Origin: DATGPD01 sp041398565
Lineage (GTDB): Bacteria; Planctomycetota; UBA1135; UBA2386
Reading direction: 5' to 3'
DNA: 64,000 nt
Assembly (NCBI GenBank): GCA_041398565.1
Contig: JAWKUN010000003.1
Coordinates: 930,001-994,000, forward strand
Under the pieces are notes generated by a model, which searched no databases, was not told the DNA's origin, and was given only the letters and a program-made list of their open reading frames with translations. This document shows, piece after piece, positions 8,710 through 17,276 of the stretch. A program made the translations under genes and the position numbers. How positions within the stretch are numbered: the stretch's first letter is position 1; each line of letters begins with the position of its first letter.

Positions 8710-9969
8710 TCAAGCGTCGTCGGCGGTGCCGGCGGCCTCGGGCGGGGCTGGCGGTTGGAAGAACACCAGCAGGAAGGCGGCGCCCGCCAGCGCGGTGAGC
8801 GCCAGCACCGGGAACACCTGCTCGTACGAGGTGACGGAGACCTCGTGCACGCCTTCCGTCCCCGGTGCCAGCACCTGCTGCGCGGTGTAGCGGTCCTTCA
8901 CCCATGGCCACACGAAGTTGGCGACGAACGGACCGGCGCCGAGGATGAGGAAGTTGAACAATCCCTGCGCCGTGGCGCGCGTGTGCTTGGGGAAGTACTC
9001 GTCGACGAAGATGTAGACGGTGGCGAAGAAGAACGCGTAGCAGACGCCGTGCAAGAGGTTGGCGCCGACCACCAGCCAGACGTGGTCGGGGAACCAGGCG
9101 AAGACCGCGAAGCGCACCGCGTGGCCGAGCACGCCGATGAACATGGTGAGCCGCCAGCCGAGCGCCTTGAGCACGCTGCCGAGGATCATCATGGTGCCGA
9201 TCTCAGCCACCTGGCCGAGACTCATGATCGGCATCACCCAGTCGTCGGCCACTCCGACACGCTCGCGCAGGAAGCTGTCGGTGAGCACGAAGTAGCCCTG
9301 GTGCACGGCGGCGTCGACGAAGGTGACGGCGAACAGCACCAGCACGAAGGGCAGGCGCAGAAGCCACACCGCGTCGAACCAAGCGAAGCTGCCGGACGAG
9401 CGCGGTCGCGGCGGCGTGTGGGGCAGCGTCAGGCTGAACGCGGCGAGCAACAGGGAGGCGATGCCGGCAATGAGGAACACGTTGGCCTTGAGCGGCACGG
9501 CCTCGGCTCCGGACTTGCCGGCGAGGATGAAGTAGAGCGGCCACGCCGCCAGGATCCAGCCGAGCGTGCCACCCATGCGGATCGGGCCGAAATCGCGCTT
9601 GGGGTCCTTGATGTGGGTGAAGGCGATCGAGTTGGCCACCGACATCGTCGGCACGTAGAAGAGCGAGTGCGCCAGCATCAGGCCGAAGAACGGCCAGAAC
9701 GACCGCGTCCAGGTGAGCGCGATCATGCAGACGCCACCGATGAGGTGGCTCACGGCCATGAACTTCTCGGCGGCGAAGTGACGGTCGGCAAACGGCGCGC
9801 TCACCAGCATCGCCGTGATCGAGGCGATGGTGAACGCGTTGAGGATCCAGCTCGACTGGTTGGTGTCGAATCCGAGGCTCGGCAGGTAGCCGAAGATCAC
9901 CGGGAGCCAGGCGCCCCAGATGAAGATCTCCAGCACCATCATGACGAAGAGCTTGGTGCGCGTGGCCAT
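8710..9969 (-). CDS. MFS permease of the nucleoside/sugar:H+ symporter (NupG-like) type
   Basis: This is a 419-residue inner-membrane transporter with about twelve hydrophobic helices. The start MATRTKLFVMMVLEIFIWG, the early helix with WLPVIFGYLPSLGF, and the loop RMGGTLGWILAAW match the nucleoside:H+ symporter family (PF03825). In planctomycetes these permeases commonly sit beside sugar-metabolism genes. Here it is the first gene of a two-gene unit with the DUF1080 protein, so import of a sugar or nucleoside released outside is plausible. The ATG at 9969 starts immediately before the first helix. The real substrate is unknown. Confidence 0.82.
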   Translation of the reverse strand: MATRTKLFVMMVLEIFIWGAWLPVIFGYLPSLGFDTNQSSWILNAFTIASITAMLVSAPFADRHFAAEKFMAVSHLIGGVCMIALTWTRSFWPFFGLMLAHSLFYVPTMSVANSIAFTHIKDPKRDFGPIRMGGTLGWILAAWPLYFILAGKSGAEAVPLKANVFLIAGIASLLLAAFSLTLPHTPPRPRSSGSFAWFDAVWLLRLPFVLVLFAVTFVDAAVHQGYFVLTDSFLRERVGVADDWVMPIMSLGQVAEIGTMMILGSVLKALGWRLTMFIGVLGHAVRFAVFAWFPDHVWLVVGANLLHGVCYAFFFATVYIFVDEYFPKHTRATAQGLFNFLILGAGPFVANFVWPWVKDRYTAQQVLAPGTEGVHEVSVTSYEQVFPVLALTALAGAAFLLVFFQPPAPPEAAGTADDA

Positions 9970-10440
9970 GCCGCGCCGCACATTAGGCTGTGGGTGCTGC
10001 GAATCCTCGTGTCGCACGGGAAACCTGCCAGGCGCGAGCCGCACTGGAAGCCTCGGCGACACCGCGGCCCTGCGCCAGGTCGCCAAGGGAAGGCCCCATC
10101 TGCGACAACCAGCGTCCAGCGGTAGAGCTCGGCTCCATCCGCTGCAAGGCTGGCGCGACGGCAGGCGACTCCTGTCGTCCGGCCATCGCAGTGTTCGCCC
10201 CGTGCCATCGGCGCCGCGTGCAGAGCGCGCTCACGGGACCTCTCGAGTCGCGTCGCGCAGCACCGGCGGCGGCGGGTGTGTGCGAGCCGACCGAGGGCAG
10301 CTCGCGCGCGGACCGGCAGATGCGTCGCCAGGGTGGTGATCCGGGTGAAGAATCGCGGCGGCGGAGGTCGATGCTAGTCGTGCCGATCCCTAGACTGCGG
10401 TCGTCGCCGCGGGTCGGGCCCCGGGCGCCAGTAGCACCTC
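9970..10440. other. 470-bp divergent intergenic region
   Basis: This stretch separates the leftward permease gene from the rightward GT4 gene and must hold both promoters. I see no recognisable gene or RNA. Open frames here are low-complexity Arg/Ala-rich shadows. A short AT-containing hexamer TAGACT at about 10391-10396 could be part of the promoter for the glycosyltransferase, but no strong -35/-10 pair is visible. Confidence 0.5.
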
Positions 10441-11763
10441 ATGCCGAGTTCCGAACAGAGCCGCGACGCGCTGCGCGTCGCGATCGTCGCCGAGCATGCC
10501 TCGGCACAGTTCGGGGGCGAAGCGATCCTCCCGGTGCACTACTTCCGGCTCCTGCGCGCGCGTGGCGTGGACGCCTACCTGGTGACGCACGGCCGAACCC
10601 AGACCGAGCTCGAAGCCCTGTTCCCGCGCGAGCGCGGCCGCATGTTCTTCGTGCCCGACACCTGGCTCAACCGGTTGCTTTGGCGCCTCGGCCGCCTGTT
10701 GCCGCACCACCTGGACCTGGTGACCTTCACTGCGCTCGGTCACGTCTACACCGGCTTGCGCGCCCGGCGCGTCGTCCGGCGGCTGGTGCGCGAGAAGGGT
10801 GTCAACGTGGTGCACCAACCCATCCCGGTGTCGGCGAAGGAGCCGTCGGTGTTCACCGACCTCGGCGCGCCGCTGGTGATCGGGCCGCTGAACGGCAACA
10901 TGGACTGGCCGAAGTCGTTCAACCACTACGACTCGTTCCTCACGCGCCTGGGCATGTCGATCGCGCGCTTCGGCGCGGTCCTGTTCAACTTCTTGTTCCG
11001 CGGCAAGCAGCAGGCCGCCGTGGTGCTCGTCGCCAACGAGCGCACGCGGCGCGGACTGCCGCCGGGGTTGCGCGGCCAGGTGGCGACCGTGCCGGAGAAC
11101 GGGGTCGACCTGCAGCTGTGGCAGCGCGAGCCCGAGAACCGACGCCCCGACGGGGTCACTCGGTTCGTGTACCTGGGGCGCATCGAGGGCTTCAAGGGCG
11201 TGCGTCACTTGATGACGGCGTTCGCTCGCGCCAGCCGTGAGGCCCCCATGCGGCTCGAGATCATCGGCGACGGCAGCGACCGAGGGGCCGTGGAGAGGAT
11301 GCGTGCCGAGCTCGAACTCGGCGACCGTGTGCGCATGGTCGGTTGGTTGGTGCAGGAGGTCGCCGCGGCACGTCTGGCGATCTCCGACGTCCTGGTGATG
11401 CCCAGCCTGCGCGACTGCGGCGGAGCGGTGATCTTGGAGGGGATGGCGTGCGGCCTGCCGATCATTGCTACCGCGTGGGGCGGCCCCCTCGACTACGTCG
11501 ATCAAACCTGCGGCATCCTGGTGCCACCGCGCGACGAGGAGTCGTTCGTCGCCGGTCTCGCGGACGCGATGATGACCCTGGCCAAGGACCCCGACCTGCG
11601 GCGGCGCCTCGGCGAGGGTGGACGCCAGCGCGTCATCAACGAGTTCGACTGGGAGCGCAAGATCGACCACATGCTGGCGGTGTACGCGGCTGTGCGCAGC
11701 GGGAGCCCGCTGCCGGTGTCGACGGAGCGAGCCTTGCAGACGGCCGAGGTCGGCGCGCCGTAG
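10441..11763 (+). CDS. GT4-family glycosyltransferase
   Basis: This 440-residue retaining glycosyltransferase has a GT-B fold and would transfer a sugar from a nucleotide donor in the cytoplasm. The N-terminal half begins LRVAIVAEHASAQFGGEA, a typical acceptor-side Rossmann start with a Gly-Gly turn. The C-terminal half carries FVYLGRIEGFKG, then EIIGDGSD, and the E-x7-E region (CGGAVILEGMACGLPII), all diagnostic of PF00534. It stands alone rather than in a polysaccharide cluster, so the product (lipid glycan, capsule or glycoprotein) cannot be told. The start ATG at 10441 lacks a clear ribosome-binding site. Confidence 0.88.
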   Translation: MPSSEQSRDALRVAIVAEHASAQFGGEAILPVHYFRLLRARGVDAYLVTHGRTQTELEALFPRERGRMFFVPDTWLNRLLWRLGRLLPHHLDLVTFTALGHVYTGLRARRVVRRLVREKGVNVVHQPIPVSAKEPSVFTDLGAPLVIGPLNGNMDWPKSFNHYDSFLTRLGMSIARFGAVLFNFLFRGKQQAAVVLVANERTRRGLPPGLRGQVATVPENGVDLQLWQREPENRRPDGVTRFVYLGRIEGFKGVRHLMTAFARASREAPMRLEIIGDGSDRGAVERMRAELELGDRVRMVGWLVQEVAAARLAISDVLVMPSLRDCGGAVILEGMACGLPIIATAWGGPLDYVDQTCGILVPPRDEESFVAGLADAMMTLAKDPDLRRRLGEGGRQRVINEFDWERKIDHMLAVYAAVRSGSPLPVSTERALQTAEVGAP

Positions 11764-11972
11764 GAGTCCGCGTCACGGGACCCATCCGCGGTGGAGCCGC
11801 GCCGGTTCGCCCTGGCCTGGACGGCCGCCCGCGCGCGGCCAAAACCACCGCCGCCGAACTCGCGCGCGGCGAGGCTCGCCCGTAGCAGCGGCATCCACAG
11901 GCCAGCGGCGCCCGCGGGCTGGAAACGGCATCGGCGGCGCCTATCGTCCCGCCTCCCGTTTCCCGCACTGCA

Positions 11973-14063
11973 ATGACGACACCACGCCGCCCGAGCGCCC
12001 TCGCACTCGCTTCTGCCCTGTTCCTCGCCGGTCTCGCTCGGGCCCAAGAAGGTCTCGAGCTCGGCAAGATGTGGACCTTCGAGAATCCGCCGCTCGCCTA
12101 CCTCGAGCAGGAATACGGGTTCAAGCCCACGCAGGAGTGGCTCGACCAGGTTCGTCTCGCCTCGATCCGCTTCGGCAACGGCTGCTCGTCGTCCTTCGTC
12201 TCGCCCAAGGGGTTGATCATGACCAACCACCATTGCGCGCGCGAGAGCATCGATCAGGTGTCGCCGGAGGGCCAGGACTGGGGCAAGGAAGGCTACTACG
12301 CCACGAGCTACGACAGCGAGGTGCGCGTGCCGGGCTTGACCGTGCAGCAGCTCATCAAGATGCGCGAGGTGACCGCCGACATGAACGTCGGCGTGGGTGA
12401 CGGGGACGACGACGCCACCGTCGACAGCAAGCGCGAGGCCAATCGCCAGAAGATCCTCGACGCGGCGCGCAAGGAGAGTCCGGAGCTGAAGCCCGAGATC
12501 GTCACTCTCTACAACGGCGCGCTGTTCCAGCTCTACCAATACAAGGTCTGGAACGACATCCGCCTCGTCTGTGCGCCGCACTTGAAGGCGGCCTACTTCG
12601 GTGGCGATCCGGACAACTTCACCTACCCGCGCTTCTGCTTCGACTTCACCTTCCTGCGCGCGTGGGACGGCGACAAGCCGGCAGACACCTCGGCGCACTA
12701 CTTCCGCTTCAGCCAGGGCGGCCCGAAGGACGGTGAGCTGGTGTTCACGGTGGGCAACCCGGGCTCCACTGGCAGGCTGCTGACGCTGGCGCAGCTCGAG
12801 CGCATGCGTGACGTGTACTACCCGATCGTCCTCGAGATCGTCGACGGGCTGATCCGCATCATGCAGGACTACTCGAAGACCAGCACCAAGGCCGAGCAGG
12901 AGGTGCGCACGCAGATGTTCAGCATGGCGAACACGCAGAAGGCGTTCACCGGCTACCTGGCCGGGCTGAACGACGCGGGCCGCATGGAGCGCAAGCGCAA
13001 GGCCGAGTCGGCGTTCCGAGCCAAGATCGACGGGCTGCCGATGGCGAAGCAGCGCTTCGGCGGCGCCTGGCCGGCCCTCGAAGAGGTCGCCAAAGCGCAG
13101 GAGGAACTCGAGCCCAAGCGGCGGTTGCAGGTGCTCGGCTTCGGCGCCGGCTTCGGCTTCTCCAAGGAACTCGAGCTGGCCGAGCTGGTGGTGCGGGCCG
13201 ACCATCCCGACGTCTCGCCCGAGGGTCGCAAGAACTCGCGCCGGCTGGCCGAGGCGTTCAGCCACGAGGTGACGCCGTTCGAGGCCGCGTCGATGCGTGC
13301 CCTCTTCGTCGACCACATGAATCGCGCCAAGCGTTGGCTGCCGAAGGACGATTCCTATCTCCAGGTCATGCTCGCCGGCAAGTCGCCGGAGCAGCGCTAC
13401 GAGGAGATCGGCAAGTCGCAACTGCGCGATCCGGCGTTCGTCAAGCAGCTGCTCGAGGGTGGCCACGAGGCGGTGTCGAAGTGCAACGACGCGGCGATCC
13501 AGATCGCTCTGGCCGTGGTGCCGATGATGCAGCGGAACCTGCGCGACTGGAACTCGGTCGCGGTGAAGGAGCGTGTCAACGGCGAGCGCGTCGGTCAGGC
13601 CCTGTTCGCGGCCTACGGGACGAAGGTCAGCCCGGACGCGACCTTCACCCTGCGCTTCTCCGATGGCGTCGTGCGCGGCTACCCCTACAACGGCACGCTG
13701 GCCCCGTGGAAGACGTCGATGTTCGGGCTCTACGCCCGTGCTTGTGAGTTCGACAACAAGGACCCGTTCGACCTGCCTCGGCCGTTCCTCGACCGTCGCG
13801 ATCAGATCGACATGAGCACGCCGCTCAACTTCGTCAGCACCAACGACATCATCGGCGGCAACTCCGGCAGTCCGGTGATCAACACCAAGCGCGAAGTCGT
13901 CGGGCTGATCTTCGACGGCAACATCGAGCAGCTGCCGAACAGGTTCCTGTTCGACGACGAGGTCGCCCGCTCGGTGTCGGTGCACACCAGCGCCATCATC
14001 GAAGCCCTGCGCAAGGTCTACGACGCCGGTCCGCTCGCCGACGAACTCCTCGGCGCCAAGTAA
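11973..14063 (+). CDS. S46-family dipeptidyl peptidase (DPP7/DPP11-like)
   Basis: This 696-residue exported serine peptidase should remove dipeptides from the N-terminus of peptides (PF10459). A signal peptide covers about residues 1-25. The catalytic histidine lies in MTNHHC (His86/His87), the aspartate side in the region DPDNFTYPRF, and the catalytic serine in GGNSGSP (Ser631). Length and motif spacing match the bacterial S46 family, and the conserved KMWTFENPP near the start is also typical. Its stop codon is inside a 14-bp-arm inverted repeat. A TATCGT hexamer at 11942-11947 may be its -10 box. DPP7 versus DPP11 specificity was not assigned, because the deciding S1-pocket residue was not checked by alignment. 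Confidence 0.92.
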   Translation: MTTPRRPSALALASALFLAGLARAQEGLELGKMWTFENPPLAYLEQEYGFKPTQEWLDQVRLASIRFGNGCSSSFVSPKGLIMTNHHCARESIDQVSPEGQDWGKEGYYATSYDSEVRVPGLTVQQLIKMREVTADMNVGVGDGDDDATVDSKREANRQKILDAARKESPELKPEIVTLYNGALFQLYQYKVWNDIRLVCAPHLKAAYFGGDPDNFTYPRFCFDFTFLRAWDGDKPADTSAHYFRFSQGGPKDGELVFTVGNPGSTGRLLTLAQLERMRDVYYPIVLEIVDGLIRIMQDYSKTSTKAEQEVRTQMFSMANTQKAFTGYLAGLNDAGRMERKRKAESAFRAKIDGLPMAKQRFGGAWPALEEVAKAQEELEPKRRLQVLGFGAGFGFSKELELAELVVRADHPDVSPEGRKNSRRLAEAFSHEVTPFEAASMRALFVDHMNRAKRWLPKDDSYLQVMLAGKSPEQRYEEIGKSQLRDPAFVKQLLEGGHEAVSKCNDAAIQIALAVVPMMQRNLRDWNSVAVKERVNGERVGQALFAAYGTKVSPDATFTLRFSDGVVRGYPYNGTLAPWKTSMFGLYARACEFDNKDPFDLPRPFLDRRDQIDMSTPLNFVSTNDIIGGNSGSPVINTKREVVGLIFDGNIEQLPNRFLFDDEVARSVSVHTSAIIEALRKVYDAGPLADELLGAK

Positions 14064-14094
14064 CACATCGGTGCCAGGCTCCGATGTGTTACTT
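14058..14094. repeat. perfect inverted repeat between convergent genes
   Basis: Two perfectly complementary 14-base arms (14058-14071 and 14081-14094) surround a 9-base loop that reads TGCCAGGCT. The left arm contains the TAA stop of the S46 peptidase gene, and the right arm ends two bases before the stop of the leftward RCK gene. The position suits a bidirectional transcription terminator, although neither side has a U-run. A dispersed palindromic element of REP type is an alternative. Confidence 0.7.
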
Positions 14095-14096
14095 CG

Positions 14097-15221
14097 CTAC
14101 CGGTCGGGGCCGTTGAGCGTGTGGACGCGGCGCAAGGCCGCGGTTTCCGCTTGCACGGTGAGTTCGTCGCCGGCGGCGATCGGGGTCGCCAGGTCGGGCA
14201 TGGGGACCACGCGGTCACCGCGGCGCGTCTCGAGCGTGATGGCGTGCAGCTCCGAGCGCAGCCAGCTCACGCTCTTGCCGATCAGGCCCGAGCTCGGCTC
14301 GACCGTGACGTGTGCCACGACGAGCAGGCGCTGGCCGACGTAGAACGAGTTGACGATCGACGCGTCCGAGGATGCCGTGGCGAACAGAGGCGCCGCCAAC
14401 TCGGTGGTGCTGAAGGCGAGCTGGATGTCGAACGCGTCCTTGATCTTGGCCGCGAGCTCCTGGTCGAACATGCGCAGCACCACGCGTATGTCCGGCTTGA
14501 TACGGCGCGCGTCGAGCGCGATCTCGAGGTTGGCCAGGTCGTCGTCGGTGGCCAAGATGATCGACTTGGCTGCCGGCAGGTGCACCCGTTCGAAGATGTC
14601 GGGCTCACGGCCGTTGCCGACCAGCACCGGCACCCCGTTCTGCCGCGCGAACGCGATGTTGGCGCCGTTGGGGTCCTTCTCGATGGCGACGACAAGCTCG
14701 CCGAGGTGCAAGAGCTGCTGCAGGACACGCAGGCCGAGCTTGCCCAGGCCGAACAGGACGACGTGGTTCTGCATGGTGAGTGACATGGCGCGCACCCATT
14801 CGCCGCTGCTGTCGTCGCGACGCAGAATGTGGTAGCTGAAGCGAACGATGCCATCGAGGATGACGGCGAGGCCGAGCGGCGGCAGAGCGAAGTAGAACAC
14901 CTGCAGGACCCAGTGCTCCGGGAACGGCAGCAGGTGCTCCATGAAGATGAGACAGTAGGTGTGGTAGAGCGCGTGCGTGAAGGTCAGGCGGGCTCCGTCC
15001 GGCGCCACGTACCACGCGTGGAACGCCACGCCACCGGCGAGCACGAGCAGGATCATGCCGGCGAGCACGGGCAGGAACTGCCGCAGCGGACGGCGCAGGT
15101 ACAACAGGTTGGCGCGCATGCGGCGCCGCCAGCTGCGCAGGCCGTGGCGCGAGCGCGGCTCCTGCCGGAACTCGACGGCTCCTGACTCCTGGGCCTGCGC
15201 ATCCTGCCGGGCTGCCGCCAT
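14097..15221 (-). CDS. TrkA-N/RCK-domain membrane protein, potassium-channel-like
   Basis: This 374-residue protein has two or three hydrophobic helices in its first half (MILLVLAGGVAFHAWYV; LQVFYFALPPLGLAVIL) followed by a cytoplasmic RCK/TrkA-N domain. That domain opens with the dinucleotide-binding motif VVLFGLGKLGLRVLQ, and a TrkA-C-like segment closes the protein. Such proteins gate K+ flux in response to NAD(H) or related ligands. The selectivity filter TVGYG is not visible; the pore region reads TYCLIFMEHLLPFPEHW. It may therefore be a non-selective relative or a regulator rather than a true K+ channel. The ATG at 15221 is preferred over a GTG 33 bases upstream. Confidence 0.72.
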   Translation of the reverse strand: MAAARQDAQAQESGAVEFRQEPRSRHGLRSWRRRMRANLLYLRRPLRQFLPVLAGMILLVLAGGVAFHAWYVAPDGARLTFTHALYHTYCLIFMEHLLPFPEHWVLQVFYFALPPLGLAVILDGIVRFSYHILRRDDSSGEWVRAMSLTMQNHVVLFGLGKLGLRVLQQLLHLGELVVAIEKDPNGANIAFARQNGVPVLVGNGREPDIFERVHLPAAKSIILATDDDLANLEIALDARRIKPDIRVVLRMFDQELAAKIKDAFDIQLAFSTTELAAPLFATASSDASIVNSFYVGQRLLVVAHVTVEPSSGLIGKSVSWLRSELHAITLETRRGDRVVPMPDLATPIAAGDELTVQAETAALRRVHTLNGPDR

Positions 15222-15312
15222 CGGCCAGGCATGGTAGGTGCGCCGCGCACGCACGCCACGCTTTGCCTCGGTTCCCCGGGCCCGGGATCATCGAGCGCGC
15301 CGGCCTTCGTGT

Positions 15313-15318
15313 CACAAT
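15313..15318 (+). promoter_or_regulatory. candidate -10 element of a leaderless promoter
   Basis: The hexamer CACAAT ends exactly 6 bases before the ATG at 15325, the same spacing as TATCGT before the gene at 3121. No Shine-Dalgarno sequence is present. This is a weak, position-based assignment. Confidence 0.25.
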
Positions 15319-15324
15319 CCGGCG

Positions 15325-16212
15325 ATGCGCTGCCCGCTGCTCCTCGTTCTCGTCCTCGGCCTCGGCCTGGTCGGGTGTGCGTCGCCGTCGGTGCGCGAGG
15401 AGCAGTCGGTGCGCAGCTACCTGCGCGCCCCCGGCGACCGGGCGGAGGCCAGGGTCGTGGACCTTCGGGCCGCCATCGAACGCGGGTCGGTGCCACCGGG
15501 TACCCGCCTGGCCCTCGTCCACCACGCGTCGCGGCTGGGCGTCGGGGTCGACGCCGACGGTCTGCTGACTGTGGAAGCGGGCGAGAACCCCGGCGCCGCG
15601 TCCTTCTTGGCGGCCTACCGCCAGCTGGTCGCGCTGCCCGAGCGGGCGGCGACGACGGCGGCCAGCCGCACGATGCTGGTCGTATTGGTCGACCACACCC
15701 GGCAGCGTGACGTCCGTGCCGACTTCGCCGCGACGGTGGCCAGCCCCCTGCTCGCCTCGGGGTGGTACGTGGTGCCGCCCGAGATCACCTCCGACCTGCT
15801 GGATCTCATCGGCGGGCCCGTCGCCGGGCTGCAGGCCGGTGTCATCGACCCGGCAGCGCTGCGCGTACTCGGCGAGCGCGGGGTCGTGGCATGCCTCGTG
15901 CTCGAGGTGCGCGACTTCTGGCTCCACGAGGCCGTCGTGGTCGAGACAGCACGTTTCGACCTCTCCTACACGCTGTTCGCGACGGACAGCGGCGAGATCC
16001 TGTGGGAGCACCCCGTCGACGGCAGCTACGAGCGGCGCGAGCCGCTGGCGCCCTTCGGCGCCGGCGACGACACGTTCTTCTATCCCAGCTCGCTGGGAGC
16101 CGCGTTCACGGACGCCGTCGACTTCGTGCGCGCGGTCAATCGGAGCGTGCTGCGCTCGGTGCCGCCCCCGACAGCCGTGCTTGCGCCACAACGTGCGGAC
16201 GGAACGCGGTGA
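15325..16212 (+). CDS. GNA1162-like lipoprotein (DUF799)
   Basis: This is a predicted outer- or inner-membrane lipoprotein of 295 residues. The signal peptide ends in a lipobox LVGC (Cys18). The segment SGWYVVPPEITSDLLDLIG followed by LGERGVVACLVLEV resembles the GNA1162 family (PF05643), whose members have a TolB-N-like fold and are found near CsgG-like secretion lipoproteins. No CsgG or LptE-like partner is adjacent here, so it appears as an orphan. It converges with the HEAT-like gene 60 bases downstream. Family assignment is by pattern and moderately sure. Confidence 0.65.
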   Translation: MRCPLLLVLVLGLGLVGCASPSVREEQSVRSYLRAPGDRAEARVVDLRAAIERGSVPPGTRLALVHHASRLGVGVDADGLLTVEAGENPGAASFLAAYRQLVALPERAATTAASRTMLVVLVDHTRQRDVRADFAATVASPLLASGWYVVPPEITSDLLDLIGGPVAGLQAGVIDPAALRVLGERGVVACLVLEVRDFWLHEAVVVETARFDLSYTLFATDSGEILWEHPVDGSYERREPLAPFGAGDDTFFYPSSLGAAFTDAVDFVRAVNRSVLRSVPPPTAVLAPQRADGTR

Positions 16213-16275
16213 AGTCGGCGACGACACCCCGCCGGCCGCCAGCGGCGATGGGATTCGGCGGTGCGGCCGCGTCTT

Positions 16276-17265
16276 CTAGCGCTTCCCTGCGGCCTCGATG
16301 GCTCGCGGCGCCCCGTGCAGACGCAGGGCCGCGTCCACCGCGGTCTTGTCGCCTTCGAGCGGCCGCGCCCGCAGCAGTGCTTCCAGCGCGGAGTCGGTGC
16401 TGGTGGCGCCGATGGCCAAGAGGACGTGGCCGCGCAGCTTCGGGTCGCGGGCGCGCTGCAGGTAGGGCAGCAGCTGTGCGGTTGCCGCCTCGCCGTGCAG
16501 GTGCTTGGCGAAGCGGCCGATCGCGCGGCTGAAGTTCTCGTCGTCGATCTGTGGCCAAGCGATGCAGAGGCCCTCGACGACATCCGGCATGCGCCGCTCG
16601 GCGCAGACCGTGGCCAACGCCAGCTTGTACTCGACGTCCTCGGTCTCGGCCGTGGCCCGGGCGAGCAGCGAGGCGAGTTCCACCGGATTGAGGCCGTCCA
16701 GCAGAGGTGCACGTTCGACCAGCAAGCGGGCGGCTTCGACCCGCACCGGACTGGGGGTCCGCAGGGCCAGGTCGAGCAGGTCGGCCTTTCGACCGGCGAT
16801 CGAGCCGTCGCGCTGGGCCTCCAGCAGGAGCGCCGCGAGGCGGACCACCGGGTCGCCGTCCTCGATCCTGGGGCGACCCTCCACCGTGGTGGTACCGACC
16901 GGCGCGTGGCTGCCCGGGTGTGCATCCATGCGGTAGTAGCGCCCGGCGGGCAGCCCGAGCTGTTCGGCATCGTCGACCGGGTGCAGGCAGTAGATGCGAA
17001 TCGCCGCCAGCGCCGGTCGCTGGTGGAACGACAGCTTCTTCCACTCGAGGACGTTCACTTCCGTGGCGACGTCACCGCGCAGCGTGCGCAGCACCGCGAC
17101 CCTGTGGACGAGGAAGTCGTCGCCTCGGGGGCGCACCCCGCGGTGCTGGCCGACGACGATCACGGGCGCCTGGTCGATGGCCACGCGCAGCTCTTGCGCC
17201 GGCAGCGGCCGGAGGCAGGCCAGGAGGACGACGCCGAAGGCGACGCCGAGGGTTCGGGGGTTCAT
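16276..17265 (-). CDS. secreted HEAT-repeat-like protein of unknown function
   Basis: This 329-residue protein starts with a signal peptide (MNPRTLGVAFGVVLLACLRPLPAQ). The first 110 residues look like a beta-rich domain with VIVVGQHRGVRPRGDDFLVH and conserved Trp/Tyr residues. The rest is alpha-helical with repeated segments such as RGHVLLAIGATSTDSALEAL that resemble HEAT or PBS-lyase repeats. No catalytic motif is seen. It begins 11 bases after the stop of the metzincin-like lipoprotein gene on the same strand, so the two form a likely operon and may act together in the envelope. Confidence 0.65.
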   Translation of the reverse strand: MNPRTLGVAFGVVLLACLRPLPAQELRVAIDQAPVIVVGQHRGVRPRGDDFLVHRVAVLRTLRGDVATEVNVLEWKKLSFHQRPALAAIRIYCLHPVDDAEQLGLPAGRYYRMDAHPGSHAPVGTTTVEGRPRIEDGDPVVRLAALLLEAQRDGSIAGRKADLLDLALRTPSPVRVEAARLLVERAPLLDGLNPVELASLLARATAETEDVEYKLALATVCAERRMPDVVEGLCIAWPQIDDENFSRAIGRFAKHLHGEAATAQLLPYLQRARDPKLRGHVLLAIGATSTDSALEALLRARPLEGDKTAVDAALRLHGAPRAIEAAGKR

Positions 17266-17276
17266 GGCAGCGCTGG

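Noticed and set aside
11502..14066. 854-codon minus-strand frame across the S46 peptidase
   Set aside because: Antisense shadow; the + strand frame has intact catalytic motifs.
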